From Luminiphilus sp. (lineage in GTDB: Bacteria; Pseudomonadota; Gammaproteobacteria; Pseudomonadales; Halieaceae): 64,000 nucleotides of DNA. Positions 17,381 through 26,197 of this stretch are shown piece by piece. The position numbers and the translations under genes are program-made. The DNA lies in contig JAQWUD010000007.1 of NCBI GenBank assembly GCA_029242325.1, positions 19,458 to 83,457 of the forward strand, given 5' to 3'. Every line of letters begins with the position of its first letter. Positions within the stretch are counted from its first letter, which is position 1. The notes under the pieces were generated by a model. The model did no database searches. It saw only the letters and a program-made list of their open reading frames with translations, and was not told where the DNA came from.

Positions 17381-18763
17381 ATGAATTATGCCGACGCGGC
17401 AGAATTGGAACATTTCTTAACGGCGTATCCTGATACTCAGGTGCTGGAACTGCTGATGCCCGACATATCGGGGATTTTGCGCGCCAAGAGAATCCATCGC
17501 TCCGAGTTCTCAAGACTCTTCGACGGCACCTTTCTGACACCTCGCTCAGCGCCATTGCTTGGCGCGAGAGGGGATTGGTATGACGAGATACCCCTCTCAG
17601 AGCTTGGGGGCGACCCCGATCAAATCATCCTGCCCGTCTCGGGAACCCTGGCGCCTGCGCCCTGGTATGACTCACCGGTCGCACAGGTCATGGTGGCCTA
17701 TACCCAAGACAATGGTGAATTGGACTGGGTAGACCCCCGGCAGCCATTGGAAAAGGTCCTCGCCTGTTATGCCGAGGGTGGGCTCTCAGCGACCGTCGCA
17801 ACGGAATTGGAGTTCTATCTGCTGGCAAATACCGACGACAGCCGCCCTATGCCCCTCAAAGGAAACATTCCCGGTACGAATCTCGAGCAACAGGGCATTC
17901 AATACTGCATGGCCGATGACCTGTTCGACTGTGATGCATTCTTGAACGACGTCAGAATCGCCAGTGAATTGCAGGGCGTACCGCTGACCACGCTACACGG
18001 TGAATTCTCCCCGGGACAATGGGAAATCAATACGTTGCATCAGCCCGACGCAGTGGTCGCCGGAACTCACGCGCTCCTGCTCAGGCGTATTGTGAAAGGC
18101 GTCGCAAGAAAACACGGTTACGGCGCCACTTTCATGGCCAAGCCTTTTGGTGAGCTGGCCGGCAGCGGCATGCACATTCATGCCAGTGTCTATGACAAGG
18201 ACGGCAACAATGTCTTCGCGGATCCCGAACCAGTGGAACCCCCTCGCTTGATGCCGCGACTGCGGCATGCCGTGGGCGGTCTGGGTCAATTGCTGGACGA
18301 ATCCATGCTCTGCTTTGCACCCCACGCCAACTCTTATCGGCGGTTTAGGGCAGGCGCATTGGCGCCCTCGGGAAAAAGCTGGGGATACGATCATCGCGAA
18401 GTCGCATTGCGCGTCCCAAGATCAACAGAGCACAACCGCCGCATTGAGCACCGTGTGGCTGGCGCAGAGGCTAATCCGTATCTCGTGCTGGCCGCGGTCT
18501 TGGCAGGCATTCATCACGGACTGCAGCAGGCTATCGACCCTGGTGAACCGGTGCCGAGAGACGCTGATCTCTCTGAGGATGACACAACGCTGCCAGCGCG
18601 TGTTGACAAAGCGATTGAACTGTTCGCCGGCAGCGACATTCTACCCGGCTACTTCGGTGACGAATTCGCTCAGATTTATACTGCCATCAGGCAAGGCGAG
18701 AGCAACGCCTATCATGCTCAGGTACCAGATCTCGATTACGCCTGGTATCTCAGAGCCCTTTGA
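17381..18763 (+). CDS. Glutamine-synthetase-family gamma-glutamyl-amine ligase (PuuA-like)
   Basis: A 460-residue GS-fold enzyme. ATP/metal motifs are visible as 'ATELEFYLL', 'GEFSPGQWEINT', 'FMAKPFGELAGSGMHIHAS' and 'RVPRSTEHNRRIEHRVAGAEANPY'. It lacks the adenylylation-loop Tyr context of true GlnA and fits the PuuA/GlnA3/IpuC type, which joins glutamate to an amine at the cost of ATP. Divergence from the PuuB-like gene with a shared 178-base control region supports a two-step amine activation and oxidation. An AraC-type regulator converges on it 14 bases downstream. Genuine ammonia-assimilating GS is less likely from context. Confidence 0.85.
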   Translation: MNYADAAELEHFLTAYPDTQVLELLMPDISGILRAKRIHRSEFSRLFDGTFLTPRSAPLLGARGDWYDEIPLSELGGDPDQIILPVSGTLAPAPWYDSPVAQVMVAYTQDNGELDWVDPRQPLEKVLACYAEGGLSATVATELEFYLLANTDDSRPMPLKGNIPGTNLEQQGIQYCMADDLFDCDAFLNDVRIASELQGVPLTTLHGEFSPGQWEINTLHQPDAVVAGTHALLLRRIVKGVARKHGYGATFMAKPFGELAGSGMHIHASVYDKDGNNVFADPEPVEPPRLMPRLRHAVGGLGQLLDESMLCFAPHANSYRRFRAGALAPSGKSWGYDHREVALRVPRSTEHNRRIEHRVAGAEANPYLVLAAVLAGIHHGLQQAIDPGEPVPRDADLSEDDTTLPARVDKAIELFAGSDILPGYFGDEFAQIYTAIRQGESNAYHAQVPDLDYAWYLRAL

Positions 18764-18777
18764 ACCTCTCAGGTTTG

Positions 18778-19542
18778 TTACTGAATGAGACGGCGATACG
18801 ATCCTGGAGTCTGACCGGTGACTTTGCGAAAGGCGCTGTAAAAAGTGGAGGTAGAGTTAAAACCAACTTCCAAGGCGATATCGAGAATCGCCACTCGGGA
18901 TCTGGTATCTGACTGCATCAACTTGATGGCAGCCTCCACGCGCCTCTGATTGATGTAATCAAAGAAAGTCGTTTGCAAACCGGCATTAATCGTTTGGGAC
19001 ACATGATTGACCGAGGTGTTCAAGCAATCGGCAAGCTTAGGGAGCGACAAGTCCGGGTCAAGATATAGCTGTTTCTCCAGCATCAGGTGTTCCAGTGCCT
19101 CGAGCAGTTGCGCCATGACCTCCGTTCGCAGGCCAGACTTAACATATCTGACGGCGCTCTCGCCTCCTTGGCCACGGGACAACTCTGTGCGCACCTGATA
19201 GTAGTCGCGAATTTCAAAGGCCGAGTTACCGCGCAAGGTAATAAACTCGGCACCGTGCCAGATTTCTGCCCGACTATCAGGCACCATAGGCTTGCCACAG
19301 TACTGAAATGCGATGGTTTTTCCGTTGGAGAGGATATCGCCCGCAACCTCATAAAAAGAATGGTCGCTTTGAAAATACTCGACCAGCTCCTCAAAGAGGG
19401 CTTCTTTATTCATGGCCTCTTGAAGAACCTCATCAATATAGTGACCGTTTGAGCAAAGATGCTCCGTGACAGAACCAGCATCCCGCTCGTTCCAAGCTTC
19501 GAGATAACTCGCTACGAAAGACGTGGCTGTAACTTTTTTCAT
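18778..19542 (-). CDS. AraC-family regulator with N-terminal NTF2/SnoaL-like sensor domain
   Basis: A 254-residue protein (from ATG 19542; a TTG at 19578 is also in frame). Residues 1-130 resemble a SnoaL/NTF2-like pocket: 'FVASYLEAWNERDAGSVTEH', '...ALFEELVEYFQS', then 'DYYQVRTELSRG'. The C-terminal 100 or so residues are a double helix-turn-helix of the AraC type ('LPKLADCLNTSVNHVSQTIN', 'ILDIALEVGFNSTSTFYSAF', 'GQTPGSYRR'). An NTF2-like effector domain in place of the usual cupin sensor suggests it binds a small hydrophobic or amine ligand. Position beside the PuuA-like gene and divergence from the membrane-protein gene at 19764 make both candidate targets. Confidence 0.85.
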   Translation of the reverse strand: MKKVTATSFVASYLEAWNERDAGSVTEHLCSNGHYIDEVLQEAMNKEALFEELVEYFQSDHSFYEVAGDILSNGKTIAFQYCGKPMVPDSRAEIWHGAEFITLRGNSAFEIRDYYQVRTELSRGQGGESAVRYVKSGLRTEVMAQLLEALEHLMLEKQLYLDPDLSLPKLADCLNTSVNHVSQTINAGLQTTFFDYINQRRVEAAIKLMQSDTRSRVAILDIALEVGFNSTSTFYSAFRKVTGQTPGSYRRLIQ

Positions 19543-19763
19543 GAATTCTGCCGCTATCCTGGCGAGAAAACCAGACAATCATAGTGAGTGAATGACTGCA
19601 TCCAAGCAACCCTTCCCCAATCTTTGAGCCTATGGGGCGCTATAGCAACATATGCTCAGTCCAGTAAGGTTTACAAAAACGACTCTAGATCGTCATGCGC
19701 ATCGAACAATGCCAAAATTCCTGAGGGTCGTAGACTCACTGACTGGGTCAAAGGGTTAGGCAT

Positions 19764-20624
19764 ATGAGCACAAAGACATCATGGTGGCAGGCGCTGGGCC
19801 TCAAACAGCGATTAAAACTCATCGTCTACGCCCTTCTTCTCGTCAACTTTGCCCACTACATCGGCAACGATGTCGAACAAGCGCAACATACATTTCACTC
19901 GGGATGGCGTTGGTACGACTGGACCAGTACCTTCGCCACCACCTTGGACGAGCTTGGCTGGTTCATACTGCTTTTCCTCCTTGAGCTAGAGACCTATGTG
20001 CTCTCAGACGACGCGTTTACCCGCGGTCGGGTTATAGCGATGAACGTTATTCATTTCATCTGCTACGTCGCGATTGGCCATGCGGTCTTTGCTTTTGGGG
20101 AGTACCTTGTCGACTTGGCAGGCGCGGTTCATCACTTGGATACAACGCTTTGTGCCTTCGCTAACGAAGGCCTGTCGTTTACTCGTAACCTCGCTTACTG
20201 GGAGCTCGATGCCAGCAATTGCGTAAAATTATCTAAAAGCAGTGAGTTTTACGTTTTTTCTCAAGGTCAGGTCATCAGTGACGCTGTAGGCATGACAGTG
20301 GAGCTTGAACTTGCTTGGGCCGATCTTATTGAAGTCGTCGTTTGGCTGTTCGTTCTGTTCTTCATTGAGATGCGGATCCGATTGCAGGATCGCGGTATCA
20401 GCAGCAGTCGGCTCCTGTCGTTTGCGACAACCACTAAGGGTTTCCTGTACGGCATCTTATGGTGCCTTGCCGGATATTGGGCGTATCGCGGTCACTGGAT
20501 ATTTGCCTGGGATGAAGCGCTTTGGATTCTCGGTTTCATGGCGATCGGCATGAATCTCTCCGACTGGCAAAAAGAGATCGCCCAGGCAACGACACCTAAT
20601 GGGGAAGTCGGAAGGAGCAACTGA
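19764..20624 (+). CDS. Conserved polytopic membrane protein, function unknown
   Basis: A 286-residue protein with about six hydrophobic segments (for example 'LIVYALLLVNFAHYIG', 'GWFILLFLLELETYVL', 'VIHFICYVAIGHAVFAF', 'VVVWLFVLFFIEMRI'). Several His residues lie in or near membrane segments, which could be haem or metal ligands, but no known motif is matched. A soluble or periplasmic stretch of about 60 residues with three Cys/Trp-containing turns splits the halves. It has its own start region, divergent from the AraC regulator, and is convergent with the GcvT gene (22 bases). It may serve the neighbouring flavoproteins; that is inference from position only. Confidence 0.75.
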   Translation: MSTKTSWWQALGLKQRLKLIVYALLLVNFAHYIGNDVEQAQHTFHSGWRWYDWTSTFATTLDELGWFILLFLLELETYVLSDDAFTRGRVIAMNVIHFICYVAIGHAVFAFGEYLVDLAGAVHHLDTTLCAFANEGLSFTRNLAYWELDASNCVKLSKSSEFYVFSQGQVISDAVGMTVELELAWADLIEVVVWLFVLFFIEMRIRLQDRGISSSRLLSFATTTKGFLYGILWCLAGYWAYRGHWIFAWDEALWILGFMAIGMNLSDWQKEIAQATTPNGEVGRSN

Positions 20625-20645
20625 TCGGGGCAACTCGGCCTTGTT

Positions 20646-21869
20646 TTAGAGGAGACCGGGAGGCGTGAGCCTCGCTCGCTCAGGAGACCAGAACGGTTTG
20701 CTCTGGATAGTGCATCGCGCGACCTTGTGGTGGTGCCGCAACTCGCGCTGATAGTAAATTTCTGCCCAGATCTCGCCCTTCAGTGCTGCGGTATCAATCA
20801 TCGCTAGCGCGATATTGGCCTTAACCGCTGGGGACCACATTGCCGAAGTCACGTAGCCAATCTCGCGCGAACATTTCTTATCGCTATATAAAATCGACTC
20901 CTCTGCCGGCTTGTTCCCCTCGATATTCAACTTGGTCAGAACCACTTCTGGGCCGTTGAGTTTTTGTTCCAGCAACGCCGCTCGTCCGTTGAAATGCGGT
21001 TTTTTGAAATCCACCAGCCATCCGAGATCCAGCTCAAACGGCGTCTGGTCGTACTCGAAATTAACAGTCTTGAGCGCCTCGTTAAATTCCATGTAAGGCA
21101 TGATAAATCCCGCCTCAAGACGCGCCATATTGGTGGCGGATTCACCATAGGGCTGGATACCAAAGTCTGCGCCGGCGTCATACAGAGCATCCCAAAAAGG
21201 CAAGGCTAGCTCCGGGTCAATCCACAGCTCGTACCCTAAATCCCCGGTAAATCCCGTCCGGGACACCATGAGCGTGCCACCCAGAAAAGGGAAGTGACCA
21301 ATGTCGAACGGTTTCAGACCGGCAACTCCATCGAGCCCCATACGCTGCAATACAGCAAAACTGGTTGGCCCCTGTAGAGACAAGGCAGCCCAGTCCTCCG
21401 TAGCGTCTGTGACCTCAACGTTTGTAAATCCAAAGGCGCTTTTGCGAAGCCAAGCTAAACAGGGACTGCCGCACGTCAACAAATAACGATTCTCTTCGAG
21501 CCGGAAGACCGTACCATCGTCAATCAACCTGCCCGAGTCAGTGCACCACGCCACATAGGTCACGCGATTATCTCTGAGCTTATTCAAATCTCGGGTCACC
21601 AAGCGATTGAGCATGCGCAGCGCATCGTCACCCTCGATCAAATATTTCTGCATCGGACAAATGTCGTAGGTGCCACAGGTGTTGCGAATGCAGAAATACT
21701 CGTAGTCGACATCGTAATAATAGTCGGCAAACTTGAAGCCATTCCATGACGACCACGCATCCCGAAGATTCAGCACCTTCTCGCGGTCATGAAAATAAGA
21801 GACCTTGAGGCGTTCTCCGGCGAATGGGTCACTGGTATCGCTTCTGAGGATATCGGTCCTATTCGTCAT
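20646..21869 (-). CDS. GcvT-family (aminomethyltransferase-like) C1 transferase
   Basis: A 407-residue protein of the GcvT fold, longer than standard T-protein. It has the folate-site signature 'SGRLIDDGTVFRL' with the Asp pair of the GG-x-x-D-D motif, 'LSLQGPTSFAVLQ', 'SRTGFTGDLGYELW' and 'RLEAGFIMPYMEFNEA'. Such proteins move a methylene or methyl group from an amine-linked carrier to tetrahydrofolate. The ATG at 21869 follows GAGGA at 8 bases and lies inside the end of the upstream flavoprotein gene (11-base overlap), so it is translationally coupled to it. No GcvP or GcvH is near, so this is not the glycine cleavage T-protein. Pairing with FAD oxidoreductases recalls dimethylglycine dehydrogenase and sarcosine oxidase. 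Confidence 0.85.
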   Translation of the reverse strand: MTNRTDILRSDTSDPFAGERLKVSYFHDREKVLNLRDAWSSWNGFKFADYYYDVDYEYFCIRNTCGTYDICPMQKYLIEGDDALRMLNRLVTRDLNKLRDNRVTYVAWCTDSGRLIDDGTVFRLEENRYLLTCGSPCLAWLRKSAFGFTNVEVTDATEDWAALSLQGPTSFAVLQRMGLDGVAGLKPFDIGHFPFLGGTLMVSRTGFTGDLGYELWIDPELALPFWDALYDAGADFGIQPYGESATNMARLEAGFIMPYMEFNEALKTVNFEYDQTPFELDLGWLVDFKKPHFNGRAALLEQKLNGPEVVLTKLNIEGNKPAEESILYSDKKCSREIGYVTSAMWSPAVKANIALAMIDTAALKGEIWAEIYYQRELRHHHKVARCTIQSKPFWSPERARLTPPGLL

Positions 21870-23481
21870 AGAAGTCATCCTCTGGCACGGTGTTGGGCTT
21901 GCGCAAATCGCGCAAAATCTCCCGAGCCGCGTTGGCGCCACACGCCGATGAGACGCCGCCGCCGGGGTGGGTGGACGAGCCACACATATACATCTTTTTT
22001 AACGGCATGCGGTATTGCCCGTAGCCGGGAAACGGCCGATTAAACAGCAGCTGATCTATTGTCAGCTCACCTTGAAAAATATTGCCCTCGGTGAGGCCGA
22101 TCTCATTCTCGATCTCATGAGGCGTCCGGACCTCGGCATGCACGACCAAGTCTTTGAATCCTGGCGCGTAACGTTCAATCTTGTCGATGACGGTTGCGCC
22201 AAAAGCATCACGCTTCTCTGGCGTCCAGTCGCCGTCGGCCAGCGTTGGCGGGCAATACTGGATAAACGTCGACATCCAGTGGCAGCCCGGGGGCGCCACG
22301 GTTGGGTCCCAGGCCGACGGAATCACGGCCTCTATGAAGGGGTCATCTGACCAACGACCGCGCTTCCAGCAATCATAAGCGCGTTCCATCGTTTCCATGG
22401 AACCCGTAAAACCCTGTCCGCCGCGATTGATATACCGATTGTCAGGCACATGAGTGAACGTGGGCATGCCGGAAAGCGCGATATTGACCTTACCCGACGA
22501 GCCGCGAATCTTGAAATTTGTTGCGCGCTCGTAAATGCCTTCAGGCAGATCCGCGCGGTCCATAATCTTGGTAAAGGTGCGTTTCGCGTCAAGGTTGGAC
22601 ACCACAATATCGGCGAACACTTCATCGCCGTTTTCGAGCGCCACACCAACCGTGGCACCGTTCTTAACTAAAATCTGGTGCACCGGCGCCTCTGTGCGGA
22701 TTTCTCCGCCATGCTCGGTCAGCGCCCCTGCCAATGCATGGGAAATCGCCCCCATTCCGCCTCTAGCGAGTCCCCAGGCACCCACATTACCGTCGACGTC
22801 ACCCATGACATGATGCAGCAATATATAAGCGGAACCCGGCGAATAAACGCCCAAAGCAGTACCAATAATGCCAGGGCTCGCCATCGCCGCTTTGATCAAG
22901 TCATCCTCAAAGTAGTCGTGCAGAAAATCCGCCGCGCTCATTGTGAAAAACCGAATATATTCGTAAAGCTCCCGCTCCCCAAGGTTCCAGAACTGTTTGG
23001 CCATCCAAAGGAGTTCTGAAATATCACGTGGCTTGAAAGAACTGGGGTCAGGCGGTGTCCTCAACAAGGTTTTGCGGATCAGCTGCGCATATCTGCCAAG
23101 GTCCGCCTGAAAGCGCGACATCGCGTCGGCGTCGTGGGGTGAGTGGCGGCGAAGTTCCAGATAAGCCGCCGCCTCGTCGGGATAATCAATCAGCACCCGA
23201 TCACCACGATCACTGAAATTCACGGTGCCCAGATAAGGGACTAGCAGCAGTCCATGGCGCGTGAGATCCAAATCACGGTGAATCGATTGCCGCATCATTG
23301 AGCAAACATAGGAGCAACTGGAATAGAACCAACCCTCATGCATCTCACGGGTTACCGCGGCGCCGCCGATATAGTCGTTCTTTTCCAGCACCACGACGCT
23401 TAAGCCGGCCCTGGCTAAATAGGCCGCAGCTGTCAGACCATTGTGTCCCGCACCTATAATGATCGCATCGTAGCGCTTCAT
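21859..23481 (-). CDS. FAD-dependent oxidoreductase, PYROXD2/phytoene-desaturase-like (paralogue C)
   Basis: A 540-residue flavoprotein with 'AIIIGAGHNGLTAAAYLARAG', 'VVLEKNDYIGGAAVTREMHE', the central 'GAWGLARGGMGAISHALAG' and the C-terminal 'MYMCGSSTHPGGGVSSACG'. It is the middle gene of a minus-strand operon. Its ATG overlaps the stop of paralogue D by four bases (ATGA), and its own end overlaps the GcvT start. Tight coupling of two related flavoproteins suggests a heteromeric enzyme. A Cys in 'SSACG' replaces the usual 'GLPG/GAPG' of paralogues A and B. There is no export signal. Confidence 0.88.
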   Translation of the reverse strand: MKRYDAIIIGAGHNGLTAAAYLARAGLSVVVLEKNDYIGGAAVTREMHEGWFYSSCSYVCSMMRQSIHRDLDLTRHGLLLVPYLGTVNFSDRGDRVLIDYPDEAAAYLELRRHSPHDADAMSRFQADLGRYAQLIRKTLLRTPPDPSSFKPRDISELLWMAKQFWNLGERELYEYIRFFTMSAADFLHDYFEDDLIKAAMASPGIIGTALGVYSPGSAYILLHHVMGDVDGNVGAWGLARGGMGAISHALAGALTEHGGEIRTEAPVHQILVKNGATVGVALENGDEVFADIVVSNLDAKRTFTKIMDRADLPEGIYERATNFKIRGSSGKVNIALSGMPTFTHVPDNRYINRGGQGFTGSMETMERAYDCWKRGRWSDDPFIEAVIPSAWDPTVAPPGCHWMSTFIQYCPPTLADGDWTPEKRDAFGATVIDKIERYAPGFKDLVVHAEVRTPHEIENEIGLTEGNIFQGELTIDQLLFNRPFPGYGQYRMPLKKMYMCGSSTHPGGGVSSACGANAAREILRDLRKPNTVPEDDFYDE

Positions 23482-25022
23482 GCGAGAATTTCCTTGGCGG
23501 CGTTGCGACCGGGATTCCCGCTCACGTCACCAGCAGGATGACATCCAGCACCGCAGAGATAGAGGCCTGAGATAGGTGTCGCATACTGCGCAGCCTCATA
23601 TGTGGGCCGCATCATCAGAAGTTGATCGATAGCAGGCTCGCAGTGATGCCAATGACCATTTGTCACACGGTACTGCGCGGCCAAGTCCTGTGGCGTTAGC
23701 AACTCACTGGCGAGCACTAATTCCTGAATGCCGGGAGCATAACGCTCCAGCTCCCGCAGCACCGTACTCAGCAACTCAGCCCGACTATCAGGCGTCCAAC
23801 CCGACTTAAGGTCATAGGGCACGTACATCACATTGGCCACCAGCACGTGCTGCCCCTCGGGTGCCAAACTGGGCTCTTGCAGAGAAGGAACTAACACCTC
23901 CATCACCGGCGACGCCGGTAGCTCTTCGTACTTAGCGGCATCCCATGCAAATTCAATGCTGTCCATGGTGGGTGCAATAATGAGTCTTCCCTGTGGCGAG
24001 TCGAGGCCCTGAAAGGCGGGTAGCCCCGATAGCGCCAGATGTATTCTGGCGACGTAACCCCGATTACGCAGACGCCGAATACGATTTGTGAATTCAATTT
24101 CGAGGTGTTGAGCACCGATCAGCTTGAGGAACGTCGTCTGCGGATCTGCGCTAGATACCACGCGATCGCTGAGCAACGCCTCGCCACTTTCCAGCTCGAC
24201 GCCGGTGCAATGCTGACCGCTCTCATCGCCTGCGATCTGCACTGTCTTCACAGTGCAGTCGGTCCTGATAGTCACCCCGGCTTGAACCGCAGCCCGCTCC
24301 AGAGCGCGCACCAGCCCTGGCATACCGTCTTTCGGAATAACATGCTGGCCCGCATCTTTACCTGCCATCCGATTCAACAAAGTGAAAACGGCTTGGTTGG
24401 GCGATCGGGGTGCCAACTGCGAGCCCACTAGGGCGTCCCAGCACAACGCCGCCTTCAGTCCGTCATCTGAAAAGTGTTCGTCCAGCAAATCGCGCATGGG
24501 TAACGTTGCAACACGAAAGAACTCCAACATATCGTCCTTACCCAGTAAGCGCAGCTTGAGTCCAAGCTTGCCGAAGGTCATGAGGTCTGACAGACCTGTC
24601 GCTCCAACTCTCGGCATGGTCCGCTCCCAGAAGGGCGCCAGCGCCGCTGCAAACTTTTTCAGCATGGTGACGTACTTCGAATACGCTTCGGCGTCATCAT
24701 CCGCGGCGCCGCTCAGTGACTCGGCGTTGATCGACGGGGGGGTGCCAGATAAAGACAAGGGTCTTAGGGGGAGCGGCTCGGTGCCAAATGCCAACCCATG
24801 GGTAGCCAAGTCCAATTCCCGAATGAGCGAACGCGGCATCGCATACAGTGTTTGCGCCAGCGCGGCTTTAAAACCGGGATAAAACTCCCGCTCAGCCGCC
24901 ATGCCACCCAAAGTTGGGCCGGCCTCGAGAAGTGTTACCCGCTGACCAGCACGTGCCAACAGGATGGCGCAAACCAACCCGTTGTGCCCTCCGCCAATAA
25001 TGATCGTATCCTGACCCACCAT
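23478..25022 (-). CDS. FAD-dependent oxidoreductase, PYROXD2/phytoene-desaturase-like (paralogue D)
   Basis: A 514-residue flavoprotein and first gene of the three-gene operon D-C-gcvT. The N-terminus is 'TIIIGGGHNGLVCAILLARAG', the C-terminus 'LYLCGAGCHPAGDVSGNPG'. It is the most divergent of the four: the central Gly-rich segment reads 'KDGMPGLVRALERAAVQAG' and the otherwise common 'HPGGG' is 'HPAGD'. If C and D form a pair, D may have lost catalytic competence and act structurally, or hold a different substrate. The stop overlaps the start of C by four bases. The reaction is unknown. Confidence 0.86.
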   Translation of the reverse strand: MVGQDTIIIGGGHNGLVCAILLARAGQRVTLLEAGPTLGGMAAEREFYPGFKAALAQTLYAMPRSLIRELDLATHGLAFGTEPLPLRPLSLSGTPPSINAESLSGAADDDAEAYSKYVTMLKKFAAALAPFWERTMPRVGATGLSDLMTFGKLGLKLRLLGKDDMLEFFRVATLPMRDLLDEHFSDDGLKAALCWDALVGSQLAPRSPNQAVFTLLNRMAGKDAGQHVIPKDGMPGLVRALERAAVQAGVTIRTDCTVKTVQIAGDESGQHCTGVELESGEALLSDRVVSSADPQTTFLKLIGAQHLEIEFTNRIRRLRNRGYVARIHLALSGLPAFQGLDSPQGRLIIAPTMDSIEFAWDAAKYEELPASPVMEVLVPSLQEPSLAPEGQHVLVANVMYVPYDLKSGWTPDSRAELLSTVLRELERYAPGIQELVLASELLTPQDLAAQYRVTNGHWHHCEPAIDQLLMMRPTYEAAQYATPISGLYLCGAGCHPAGDVSGNPGRNAAKEILA

Positions 25023-25192
25023 CTTTTTTCGCCTGTGTTCTCCCGTTCACTTCCGTGCAGCGCATCCCGCGCGGTCGGGCACGGGCTCAGACACCCGCGC
25101 GCCGGGTCACCTTACCGACGATGAAGACATTGTGGCCACTGATCCTATAGGGGACCAACGGCGCGACCACGCTTTGACCCACGGTCCGTTGA

Positions 25193-26107
25193 TCACGCAA
25201 TAGCGCGATACTGGCGACGGTTAAGAGAATAATTGCCTGTGGCCACCCAAACGCCCGACGCCATCATGAGTAAAGGCGCGAAGGGTTCAAATGGCCAAAA
25301 GGGCAGCCACAATTCCAATTCGGCGGACCAGGCCGGCTCCAATAAGGCGCTTGACAACGCCGGTTGCCATAAATGACCGGACCCCGCGAGTACAAGGGAA
25401 CACAGCACCACGACGCCGCCCAATAACGGCCTTACCCCGATCTCATAGACCACAACTCGATCCTTGCCCCAGGCCAAGATTCGCAGCGCAAACGCTGTAA
25501 ATCCCAGTATATAAAAAAGGACATCAAACCAGTGCTGTGTCTGGTAATAGAAAACGTTCCACCAATAGACACTGTAGGGATAAGCCCACAGAAAGATCAC
25601 GCCGCTCAGGTGCAGAAAGCGCCATTGCTCTGTTGTGATGTGACGCCGAAAAACGCCAAACGAGGTCGCAGTCATCGCAGCAAGAAATAAATAGCCGCTG
25701 CTACCCTCAAGTTCGTCACGAAGTAGGTAGATCTCTCCGTAGTAGTGTGCCGAGTGGGAGAAGGACACAATAAAAATGAAGGCGCCCTGCCAGGCCATGG
25801 CGACAGCAAAGCTCAGGCCTATGTATCGCCGATTACGCAGCAACCAACGCGTCAAACGGCCTGGAAACAGCCGAACCAAGGCTGAAGTAGCAATCACCAG
25901 AAAAATGAACGGTACTGCCCATCTCACGGAGTACTGGATCATCGCTGACAGATCCTGAGGCGATGACAAGTCCGCCGATGCCAACCGCAACAGCATAAAA
26001 GTGGTGATCACTGCAGATACAACTGCAAACAACCGCCACCCATTCGGCCACGCTACAAGCACTTTGATCTCCTCTTCACTCATGACAGGCTCGACCAAGC
26101 GTGCCAT
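25193..26107 (-). CDS. Polytopic membrane protein, ferric-reductase-like transmembrane domain
   Basis: A 304-residue protein with about eight hydrophobic segments. The central part ('RNRRYIGLSFAVAMAWQGAF', 'FGVFRRHITTEQWRFLHLSG', 'VIFLWAYPYSVYWW') resembles the ferric_reduct/MsrQ-type haem b core, including spaced His and the 'RR-x-IGL' loop. Such proteins pass electrons across the membrane. It lies 170 bases upstream of the PYROXD2-D gene on the same strand, so it could be co-transcribed and serve as electron partner or acceptor for those flavoproteins. That role is inferred from position. An alternative is an unrelated heme-binding membrane protein. Confidence 0.75.
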   Translation of the reverse strand: MARLVEPVMSEEEIKVLVAWPNGWRLFAVVSAVITTFMLLRLASADLSSPQDLSAMIQYSVRWAVPFIFLVIATSALVRLFPGRLTRWLLRNRRYIGLSFAVAMAWQGAFIFIVSFSHSAHYYGEIYLLRDELEGSSGYLFLAAMTATSFGVFRRHITTEQWRFLHLSGVIFLWAYPYSVYWWNVFYYQTQHWFDVLFYILGFTAFALRILAWGKDRVVVYEIGVRPLLGGVVVLCSLVLAGSGHLWQPALSSALLEPAWSAELELWLPFWPFEPFAPLLMMASGVWVATGNYSLNRRQYRAIA

Positions 26108-26197
26108 TGTGTCAATGTTGACTGAAGTTAGCGTGTGGAAGTACGAATTGCTTCTTAGCTGGTAGGCTAGGAGTGGAGTTGTGGGGACCCGTGAGCG

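Noticed and set aside
20646..21869. GcvT-like gene as the glycine cleavage T-protein
   Set aside because: It is longer than T-protein, has no GcvH or GcvP near, and is coupled to flavoproteins.
10118..25022. The four phytoene-desaturase-like proteins as carotenoid (CrtI) genes
   Set aside because: No crtB, crtE or crtY-type gene lies near, and the 'GHNGL' start and 'HPGGG' end fit the PYROXD2 branch, not carotenoid desaturases.
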